Of a stretch of DNA of 5,836 bases, positions 1-4,881 are shown piece after piece (positions within the stretch are counted from its first letter, which is position 1; each line of letters begins with the position of its first letter). The translations under genes and the position numbers were made by a program. The notes under the pieces are model-generated. The model was not told the DNA's origin. It worked only from the letters and a program-made list of their open reading frames with translations, and did not search any database. Source of the stretch: WS-11 sp964405235. Lineage in GTDB: Bacteria > Eisenbacteria > RBG-16-71-46. Location: positions 1 to 5,836 of the forward strand of contig CAYONG010000324.1 in NCBI GenBank assembly GCA_964405235.1, read 5' to 3'.

Positions 1-587
1 TGCCGTTCGTCACCGAGGAGATCTGGCAGGCGCTCCCGCACGACGGCGACCTGCTCGCCACCGCCTCGTGGCCGCGGGCGAAGTCGGCGTGGTTCGACGC
101 CGAGGCTGAGCGCCAGGTCGCGTTCCTCCAGGAGCTGGTGGCTGCGGTCCGGACCCTCCGCATCGAGAACGGCCTGCCGGTCGGCCGGCTGGTGCCGGTC
201 ACCGTGCGGGGCAGTGCCGAGCAGTTGGACCTGGTCGAGCGCCTGGCGGGTCAGATCAGGCCGCTCGCCCGCATCGAGTCGCTCACGGTGGCGCGCGACG
301 GCTCGCGCCCGGCTGTGGCGGCCTCGGCGGTCGTGATGGGAGCAGAGGTATTCGTACCGCTCGAAGGCCTGGTGGATCTCGACGAGGAGCGCGCCCGGCT
401 GGCGCGCGAGGCGAGCAAGCTTCTGGGCGACCTCGAGAACACCAAGAAGAAGCTCCGCAACCAGGATTTCCTCAACAAGGCCCGGCCCGAGATCGTGGAG
501 AAGGAGCGCGTGCGGTTGGTGTCACTCGAGGAGACGCTCGACAAACTCAAGCGCGCCCAGGAGAGCCTGCGGGCTGTGCAGTTCTAG
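1..587 (+). CDS. valS: Valyl-tRNA synthetase, C-terminal part (5' end outside window)
   Basis: This is the last 194 residues of cytoplasmic valyl-tRNA synthetase, which charges tRNA-Val with valine using ATP. The frame is open from base 3, and the gene enters from the left edge. The fragment begins in the anticodon-binding region with PFVTEEIWQ (fragment residues 1-9), a hallmark of class Ia ValRS/LeuRS/IleRS enzymes. The helix AVRTLRIENGLPVG follows at about 48-61. The end, about 123-191, is a charged, heptad-like helix pair rich in Glu, Lys, Arg and Leu with the signature FLNKARPEIVEKE. This matches the C-terminal coiled-coil arm that bacterial ValRS uses to grip the tRNA elbow. The protein ends VQF and a TAG stop at 585-587. 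Bacterial ValRS is usually close to 900 residues, so roughly three quarters lies upstream, including the HIGH and KMSKS catalytic motifs. A same-strand ATL gene starts 7 bp after the stop, so co-transcription is likely. Nothing looks broken. Confidence 0.95.
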   Translation, partial: PFVTEEIWQALPHDGDLLATASWPRAKSAWFDAEAERQVAFLQELVAAVRTLRIENGLPVGRLVPVTVRGSAEQLDLVERLAGQIRPLARIESLTVARDGSRPAVAASAVVMGAEVFVPLEGLVDLDEERARLAREASKLLGDLENTKKKLRNQDFLNKARPEIVEKERVRLVSLEETLDKLKRAQESLRAVQF

Positions 588-594
588 AGCTCGA

Positions 595-1062
595 ATGCCC
601 ACACGACGGACGATTCGCGGCATCGCCCCGCGCGCGACCGGCACTCACGCGCGCATCCACGCGGTGGTGAGACGCATCCCACGTGGGCGGGTGGCGACGT
701 ACGGCCAGGTGGCGGCGCTCGCCGGGCTCGGGGGACAAGCGCGACTCGCCGGCTACGCGCTCCACGCCCTTCCCGAATGCACGCCGCTGCCCTGGCATCG
801 CGTGCTCGGCGCCGACGGCCGCTTGAGCATCATGAAGCTCGATCCCTCGGCGGGGATCACCCAGCGCCTGCGGCTCGAGCGCGAGGGGGTGCGGTTCGAC
901 GCGCGCGGGCGGGTGGACATGGACGTCTGGCGATGGTGTCCGCGGGTGGCCCGTGCCGACCGCGGGACCGCGGCGACGCGCAGCGAGGGCACTCCTGCCG
1001 GCCGACGCGGGAAGGGCCCGGCCGCGCCGCGCCCTTCCCGCGCCACGCGCAAGCGCCGCTAG
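595..1062 (+). CDS. Alkyltransferase-like (ATL) protein, MGMT family without the reactive Cys
   Basis: This 155-residue protein is related to the DNA-binding domain of O6-alkylguanine-DNA alkyltransferase. The recognition-helix region reads GRVATYGQVAALAG (31-44), with the conserved Tyr35. It is followed by the Arg-containing segment GGQARLAGYAL (46-56) and the active-site segment PLPWHRVLGADGR (64-76). Where MGMT has PCHRV, this protein has PWHRV (66-70), so the alkyl-accepting cysteine is tryptophan. That is the diagnostic of ATL proteins such as E. coli YbaZ and S. pombe Atl1. These bind and flip O6-alkylguanine but cannot repair it, and they flag the lesion for nucleotide excision repair. 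The family core ends near RGRVDMDVWRW (104-114). Residues 118-155 form an Arg/Ala/Pro/Gly-rich basic tail beyond the usual ATL length. Cys62 and Cys115 exist but not at the catalytic position. The ATG at 595 is the only sensible start, although its ribosome binding site is weak; close linkage to valS suggests read-through expression. The TAG stop overlaps the stop of the convergent epimerase gene. Confidence 0.88.
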   Translation: MPTRRTIRGIAPRATGTHARIHAVVRRIPRGRVATYGQVAALAGLGGQARLAGYALHALPECTPLPWHRVLGADGRLSIMKLDPSAGITQRLRLEREGVRFDARGRVDMDVWRWCPRVARADRGTAATRSEGTPAGRRGKGPAAPRPSRATRKRR

Positions 1063-2138
1063 CCGGCCGCGTTCCCCAGCAGAAGCTCCACGATCCGCGC
1101 GCCGCTCTTCCCGTCCCCGAACGGGTTCGGCCAATCGCGCGGCTTGGCCGCCATCATCCGGGCGCCCGCGACGATGCGTGCGCTCTCGGCCCCCACCAGC
1201 ACGTTGGCGCCGACCTCGACCGATTCCGGCCGCTCGGTGTTGTCGCGCAGCGTGACGCATGGCACCCGGAGGCAGCACGCCTCCTCCTGGAGCCCGCCCG
1301 AATCGGTGAGCACCAGCGCCGCCTCCGCGTGGAGGCCCAGGAACTCGAGGTAGCCGAGCGGCGGGAGCCGCCGCACCGCGCCGCCCCCGGCGAGCCCGAG
1401 CGCATCGAGCTTCTTCGCGGTGCGCGGGTGGAGGGCCGCGAGCACCGGCATCCCCAGCGCGCGCGCGGTCTCTGCCAGCCCGTCGAGGATGCCGCGCAGG
1501 CGCGCTTGGACCTCGACGTTCTCGGCGCGATGGACGGTGGCGAGCGCGAACGATCCCGGTGAAACGCCAAAGCGCTCGAGCAGCCCCGGCGTCCGTGCCC
1601 GCTCGCGCTGGCGCAGCAACTCGTCGACCACGGTGTTGCCGGTCACGTGGATGCGCTCGGCGCCGACGCCCTCGCCGAGCAGGATGCGCCGGGCGTTCTC
1701 GGTGGGGGCGAAGAGATGGTCCGAGAGGTGGTCGGTGAGGATGCGGTTGATCTCCTCCGGCATGGTGCGGTCGTACGAGCGGAGTCCCGCCTCGACATGG
1801 CCCACGCGGATCCCCAGCTTGTGGGCGGCGAGCCCGGCCGCGAGCACCGAGTTCGTATCGCCCTCGACCAGTACCACGTCGGGGCGCTCGCGCTCGAGGA
1901 TCGGCGCCATGCCGCTGACGATCGCGCCGATCTGATACGCCTGGGAGCCCGATCCGACCTCCAGGTTGTGGTGGGGCGCGGGCAGCTCCAGCTCGCGGAA
2001 GAACACCCCGTTCATCTCGAACGAGTAGTGCTGTCCGGTATGCAGCAGCAGATAGGGTGCGCCCCGCTCGACACAGGCGCGCACCACCGGCGCCATCTTG
2101 ATGATCTCGGGGCGGGTGCCGACCACGATCGCGATCAT
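1059..2138 (-). CDS. wecB: Non-hydrolysing UDP-N-acetylglucosamine 2-epimerase
   Basis: This 359-residue cytoplasmic enzyme interconverts UDP-GlcNAc and UDP-ManNAc, the precursor of ManNAc and ManNAcA residues in surface polysaccharides. The family signatures appear in order: GTRPEIIK (7-14) at the N-terminal Rossmann fold, HTGQHYS (33-39), EGDTNS (92-97), GHVEAGLRS (113-121), MPEEINR (126-132), TGNTVVD (166-172), TVHRAEN (201-207), TDSGGLQEEA (278-287) and TERPE (301-305). The acidic residues in the EGDTNS, HVEAGLRS and PEEINR motifs, and the His in HRAEN, match those required in E. coli WecB, so the protein should be active. The length is close to the family norm of about 370. The ATG at 2138 is chosen because it begins exactly at MIAIVVGTRPEI; the frame stays open upstream only as antisense-type low-complexity sequence. 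The start overlaps the stop of the upstream glycosyltransferase as ATGA, implying translational coupling. The TAG stop shares CTAG with the convergent ATL gene. The symbol wecB is by family; an mnaA-type name would be equally valid. Confidence 0.95.
   Translation of the reverse strand: MIAIVVGTRPEIIKMAPVVRACVERGAPYLLLHTGQHYSFEMNGVFFRELELPAPHHNLEVGSGSQAYQIGAIVSGMAPILERERPDVVLVEGDTNSVLAAGLAAHKLGIRVGHVEAGLRSYDRTMPEEINRILTDHLSDHLFAPTENARRILLGEGVGAERIHVTGNTVVDELLRQRERARTPGLLERFGVSPGSFALATVHRAENVEVQARLRGILDGLAETARALGMPVLAALHPRTAKKLDALGLAGGGAVRRLPPLGYLEFLGLHAEAALVLTDSGGLQEEACCLRVPCVTLRDNTERPESVEVGANVLVGAESARIVAGARMMAAKPRDWPNPFGDGKSGARIVELLLGNAAG
2135..2138 (-). promoter_or_regulatory. ATGA stop/start overlap coupling glycosyltransferase and epimerase
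   Basis: On the minus strand the four bases read ATGA. TGA ends the glycosyltransferase and ATG begins the epimerase. No good Shine-Dalgarno precedes this ATG, so translation of the second gene probably depends on ribosomes terminating on the first. This supports a single operon with fixed stoichiometry. Confidence 0.85.
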
Positions 2139-2983
2139 CGGGGAGGCCCTGGCTTCGCCTCGGCCGTCTCGATGGCGGGCGTGGCGCCGGCGCCGGCGGC
2201 GGCCAGTAGTGCACGGATTTGTCCCGGGCGATAGCGCAGCATGCGCTCCACGCGGCGCCTCACGAGCAGGCCCAAGGTCGAGCGGATGGTGCGCAGCACC
2301 TTCATCTTGCTCTGGCCGACGCGGCCGCCGTAGTCCAGCACGAAGCCGATCTCGCACACCCGCGCGCCCAGGGGCCCAAGCCGCAGCAGCAGGTCCATGA
2401 CCGCCTCGAATCCCCGCGCCGTGCACAGCGCCTCGCCGTACACCAGGCGCGCGCGGGCGAGCAGCGGCGCCCGGTAGGCGCGAAAGCAGCAGGTGTAGTC
2501 GCGCACGCCCGGGACGGGGTAGAGCGCCTGGAAGATCAGGCGGCCGACGTCCGACAACGCGCGCCTGTGGGCGGGGACACCGTGGACCTGGGCGCCGCTG
2601 CGGTAGCGGGAGGCGATCGCCAGATCAAACCCTTCGGACAGCTTTGCGACCAGGGTCGGGATCAGGGCCGGGGGATGGGTGTTGTCGGCGTCCAGGGTGA
2701 CGATGACGTCCTCGTCACCGGCATGATCGAGGCACCAGTAGATGCCGGTGCGGAGCCCCGCGCCCAGCCCGCGATTCGTTTCGTGCCGGAGCACCGTCAG
2801 CGCGAGCGCGCCTGCGCTCTCCTCCACCGCCCGCTCGGCCTCGGCGACCGTGCGGTCGGCGCTCCCGTCGTCCACCAGCACCGCCCGGTAGGGGGCGCCA
2901 CCGCGCATGGCGTCGGCCAGCGCGAGCAACGTGGGGCGGATCACCTTCTCCTCGTCGTAGGCGGGGAAGATGACGAAGATCAT
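2135..2983 (-). CDS. Family 2 glycosyltransferase, DPM1-like (polyprenyl-phosphate sugar transferase type)
   Basis: This 282-residue GT-A fold glycosyltransferase is the first gene of the minus-strand operon. It starts with FPAYDEEKVI (6-15), the nucleotide-binding strand of GT2 enzymes. VLVDDGSADRT (35-45) follows, then RGLGAGLRTGI (71-81), and the metal-binding LDADNTHPP (97-105), whose DAD is Asp98-Ala99-Asp100. Further on come IASRYRSG (123-130), an RR pair (140-141), DYTCCFRAYR (162-171) and GFEAVMDLL (191-199). HPP after the DxD, SRY, and the FR-Y-R segment are characteristic of dolichyl/polyprenyl-phosphate mannosyl- or glucosyltransferases. Such enzymes move a sugar from a nucleotide donor to a lipid phosphate at the inner face of the membrane. 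No convincing transmembrane segment follows the catalytic domain. The C-terminus is basic (VRRRVERMLRYR, 241-252) and may attach peripherally to membrane. Donor and acceptor cannot be read from sequence. The ATG at 2983 places the conserved strand directly at the N-terminus; upstream sequence lacks family features. The Shine-Dalgarno is weak. The stop overlaps the epimerase start by 4 bp. Confidence 0.9.
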   Translation of the reverse strand: MIFVIFPAYDEEKVIRPTLLALADAMRGGAPYRAVLVDDGSADRTVAEAERAVEESAGALALTVLRHETNRGLGAGLRTGIYWCLDHAGDEDVIVTLDADNTHPPALIPTLVAKLSEGFDLAIASRYRSGAQVHGVPAHRRALSDVGRLIFQALYPVPGVRDYTCCFRAYRAPLLARARLVYGEALCTARGFEAVMDLLLRLGPLGARVCEIGFVLDYGGRVGQSKMKVLRTIRSTLGLLVRRRVERMLRYRPGQIRALLAAAGAGATPAIETAEAKPGPPR

Positions 2984-3091
2984 CGCGTGGACCCATCTCG
3001 AGTGAGCCGGCAGCGGGCCGGGCCCGGATCGCTTGGACGATTGCCCGTCGCCGTCGGTCGTGGTGACCCACTCGGCGGCACGGAACAGTGG

Positions 3092-3121
3092 ATTATGGGG
3101 GCGCGGAAGCGTCGTCGGCAA
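3092..3121 (-). promoter_or_regulatory. Candidate sigma70-type promoter for the minus-strand glycan operon
   Basis: On the minus strand, CATAAT (3097 to 3092) matches the -10 consensus TATAAT at five of six positions and is an AT-rich island in very GC-rich DNA. TTGCCG (3121 to 3116) matches the -35 consensus TTGACA at four of six, with an 18-bp spacer. Transcription would begin near 3085, giving a leader of roughly 100 nt before the glycosyltransferase ATG at 2983. This is a motif match only; housekeeping promoters in GC-rich phyla can deviate from consensus. Confidence 0.4.
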
Positions 3122-3174
3122 ACGAGGAAGCCGGAGCGACGTCACCTGCGCGGGATGACCCGGGGCGGTCGGGC

Positions 3175-3202
3175 TTGACCGGGGCCGGGAGCATGGGAAG
3201 AT
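3175..3202 (+). promoter_or_regulatory. Candidate promoter for the DUF4139 gene
   Basis: TTGACC (3175-3180) matches the -35 consensus at five of six positions. It is followed after 16 bp by GAAGAT (3197-3202), a poor -10 overall that keeps the important A at position 2 and AT at positions 5-6. The start of transcription would fall near 3209, leaving a leader of about 97 nt before the ATG at 3306. It also argues against translation from the in-frame ATG at 3201, which would lie inside the -10 box. Confidence 0.38.
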
Positions 3203-3295
3203 GCGCGCCCGCCCGGCGTATCCGGATCGAAAGCCGAGCGCGGCGCGACCGCCACGCCCTGTCGGCCCGTCCAGCATCGCCCACGTCGTTCGCCC

Positions 3296-3301
3296 AGGAG
3301 G
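3296..3301 (+). promoter_or_regulatory. Strong Shine-Dalgarno AGGAGG fixing the DUF4139 start
   Basis: AGGAGG lies 4 bases before the ATG at 3306 and is the best ribosome binding site in the window. The spacing is on the short side but workable. It decides in favour of 3306 over the upstream in-frame ATG at 3201, and the protein from 3306 begins directly with a signal peptide. Confidence 0.8.
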
Positions 3302-3305
3302 TCTC

Positions 3306-4646
3306 ATGTCGTCCGCCCGCATCGTGCTCGTGAGCGGCCTCGTCGGCTGGTTCGCCACGCCAGCGGCCGCCGGCCCGGCGCTGACCGTCTACTCGCAGGA
3401 CCTCGGCTTCGTGCGCGAGATCCGCACGCTCGAGCTCGCGGGCGCGCGCGACACCGTGCGGCTGCCCGAGGTGGGGGACCGGCTTGATTTCTCGAGTGTG
3501 CGCCTGGTCCCGGGCGGGGGCGCGCGTGTCGCCCGGCTGGCCTATCGTTTCGACGCGGCGAGCGGGGATGGGGTGATCGAGCGCGCCCGTGGCAGCCGTG
3601 TGCGCGTGGCATCGCGCGGGGATCGGGTTTCGGAAGGGACGCTGGTGGCAGCGGACGGCAACTGGCTGGTGGTGCGCGCCGACGACGGTGCGGTGAGCAC
3701 CCTGGCCCGCAGCGCCGTGGAGGAGGTGCGCCTGGCCAAGCCGCCGGGAGACATGCTGTTGCGCCCTACCCTTGAAGCGGTCGTGGAGGGAGGGAAGAAG
3801 GGCCGTGTGGAGGCCGAGCTGTCCTATCTGACCGGCGGGCTGACCTGGAGCGCCGAGCACTCGTTGGTGCGGACCGGCGAGAGCGGAGCCGCCTGGTCGG
3901 CAGCGGTGACGGTCGAGAACTCGAGCGGACGCGAGTTCCGGGACGCCACCCTCAAGCTGGTGGCCGGCGAGCCCCGGCGGGACGTCGCGATGGCGCCGCG
4001 TGCGATGATGCGTGCGACCGCGCTGGGGATGGCAGCCTCCGAGGAGAAGGCGGATCTGAGCGAGGAATCGTTCGCCGACTACCATCTCTATTCCCTCGAC
4101 CGACCGGCGACCCTGCGCGATCGGGAGAGCCAGACCCTCTCGATGATCACGCCTCGCACGGTGAAGCTGACGCCCCGCTACCTCTATCGCGGCGGCGCCA
4201 GGGGCGTGGCCGCGCAGCTCATCATCGAAAACACCGCGGCGGCCGGTCTCGGCCTGCCGCTGCCGGGCGGTCGCGTGCGGGTCTACGAGAGCGACCCGAG
4301 CGGGGCGCTCCAGTTCACCGGCGAGACCCGCATCACGCACACCGCCGAAGGGGAGAAGCTCACGCTGGAAGTGGGCACCGCGTTCGACCTCGCCGCCGAG
4401 CGGCGTGAGGTCTACAACCGGCGCATCAGCGACCGCGAGCGCGAGTATGCGGTGGAGCTCAAGCTGCGCAATCGCAAGAAGAGCGACGTCTCGATCCTGG
4501 TCGAGGAGCCCGCCGCCGGGGACCACGAGGTTTTGAAGAGCACGCATCCGGCGACACGCAAGGACGCGAACACGCTCCAGTTCACCCTGCCGGTCCCGAC
4601 CGGCAAGGAGACGGTGCTCAGCTACACGCTGCGGGTGAGATATTGA
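3306..4646 (+). CDS. Exported DUF4139 domain protein (COG5316-like), function unknown
   Basis: This 446-residue protein has a short Sec signal peptide: Arg5, a hydrophobic stretch about 6-17, and an Ala-rich TPAAA site ending at 22, with likely cleavage before Gly23. The mature protein starts LTVYSQDLGFVREIRTLEL (26-44), the N-terminal signature of DUF4139/COG5316 proteins. Other family-like segments are DRLDFSSVRLVP (58-69), LLRPTLEAVV (151-160), ELSYLTGGLTWSAEHSLV (171-188), ENSSGREFRDATLKLVAGE (204-222) and the beta-rich C-terminal half ITPRTVKLTPRYLYRGG (281-297) to TVLSYTLRVRY (436-446). The fold is probably all beta with no enzyme motif I can name. It has no cysteine, no lipobox and no transmembrane helix after the signal peptide, so a soluble periplasmic or secreted protein is expected. 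A Met- and charge-rich stretch (about 224-257) separates the two halves and may be a linker. The family is widespread but biochemically uncharacterised; a distant relation to mucoidy-inhibitor (MuiA) proteins rests on the shared DUF4139 name. It stands alone, divergent from the glycan operon. Confidence 0.85.
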   Translation: MSSARIVLVSGLVGWFATPAAAGPALTVYSQDLGFVREIRTLELAGARDTVRLPEVGDRLDFSSVRLVPGGGARVARLAYRFDAASGDGVIERARGSRVRVASRGDRVSEGTLVAADGNWLVVRADDGAVSTLARSAVEEVRLAKPPGDMLLRPTLEAVVEGGKKGRVEAELSYLTGGLTWSAEHSLVRTGESGAAWSAAVTVENSSGREFRDATLKLVAGEPRRDVAMAPRAMMRATALGMAASEEKADLSEESFADYHLYSLDRPATLRDRESQTLSMITPRTVKLTPRYLYRGGARGVAAQLIIENTAAAGLGLPLPGGRVRVYESDPSGALQFTGETRITHTAEGEKLTLEVGTAFDLAAERREVYNRRISDREREYAVELKLRNRKKSDVSILVEEPAAGDHEVLKSTHPATRKDANTLQFTLPVPTGKETVLSYTLRVRY

Positions 4647-4668
4647 GCGGGCTGCACCTGGGCCCGCT
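4646..4668 (+). terminator. Weak hairpin at the end of the DUF4139 gene
   Basis: AGCGGGC (4646-4652) and GCCCGCT (4662-4668) form a perfect 7-bp, GC-rich stem with a 9-nt loop, starting on the last base of the TGA stop. No T-run follows, so it is not a canonical intrinsic terminator. It could slow exonucleases or assist a factor-dependent stop. Short GC-rich stems arise easily at this base composition. Confidence 0.25.
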
Positions 4669-4723
4669 GCGCCGCGCCCGGCCGAGTGCCGGCGCTCCGT
4701 GGGCAGCGTGGCCCCACGTCCTC

Positions 4724-4782
4724 GCACCCCCGGCGAGCCGCCCCGTCCCGAGACCGCCGGCCGCGGGCTGAGGCGGGGGTGC
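4724..4782. repeat. 9-bp perfect inverted repeat in the intergenic spacer
   Basis: GCACCCCCG (4724-4732) is the exact reverse complement of CGGGGGTGC (4774-4782), with a 41-nt GC-rich interior. A smaller pair, CGTGGG (4698-4703) with CCCACG (4713-4718), lies just upstream. No T-run is present on either strand, so a rho-independent terminator is not supported. It may be a structured 3' or 5' region, or chance. The remaining spacer to 4881 holds no gene. TACTAT at 4819-4824 is the only AT-rich patch resembling a -10 box for the next gene, and it lacks a fitting -35. Confidence 0.35.
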
Positions 4783-4881
4783 ATGGACGCACCTGTCGCC
4801 GCCTGAGCAGAGGTGCGGTACTATCTTTGCTGCTGACCGCCGCGGGCGGTCCCGATCCGAATCGACACCCTAGCGAGTCGT

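Larger units (their letters stand above)
2984..3305. other. Divergent intergenic region between glycan operon and DUF4139 gene
   Basis: These 322 bp separate the divergent starts at 2983 (minus) and 3306 (plus). I find no protein with family resemblance in any frame. The frames open here are extensions of the two flanking genes or antisense shadows. The region holds one candidate promoter per direction, with -35 boxes about 50 bp apart, so the two transcription units could share regulators. A perfect 10-bp palindrome, CCGGGCCCGG (3018-3027), lies in the predicted leader of the minus operon. In DNA of this composition it is weak evidence for a binding site. Confidence 0.6.

Noticed and set aside
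595..1062. Catalytically active O6-methylguanine-DNA methyltransferase
   Set aside because: The reactive Cys of PCHRV is Trp (PWHRV, residues 66-70); Cys62 and Cys115 are outside the active-site motif.
547..2214. A 555-codon open frame on the minus strand across the ATL and epimerase genes
   Set aside because: Its translation is almost all Arg, Ala, Pro and Gly with no family motifs, and it overlaps the well-supported epimerase frame on the same strand. It is a by-product of GC-rich third positions.
2139..2426. Extension of the epimerase upstream to an ATG at 2426
   Set aside because: The added 96 residues are low-complexity out-of-frame reading of the glycosyltransferase gene; the family N-terminus begins at the ATG at 2138.
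2219..3178. A 319-codon plus-strand frame antisense to the glycosyltransferase
   Set aside because: No motif resemblance, and composition typical of antisense reading in GC-rich genes; the opposite strand encodes a clear GT2 enzyme.
3201..3305. Upstream ATG at 3201 as the start of the DUF4139 protein
   Set aside because: It would bury the signal peptide behind 35 Pro/Arg-rich residues and sits in the candidate -10 box, while AGGAGG precedes the ATG at 3306.
2984..3358. Upstream in-frame extension of the glycosyltransferase to an ATG at 3358
   Set aside because: It would add 125 low-complexity residues, run through both candidate promoters and overlap the start of the divergent gene. The conserved GT2 strand begins right after the ATG at 2983.
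3093..4784. A 563-codon open frame on the minus strand opposite the DUF4139 gene
   Set aside because: Low-complexity His/Arg/Gly-rich translation, no recognisable domain, and fully antisense to a gene with a ribosome binding site, signal peptide and family motifs.
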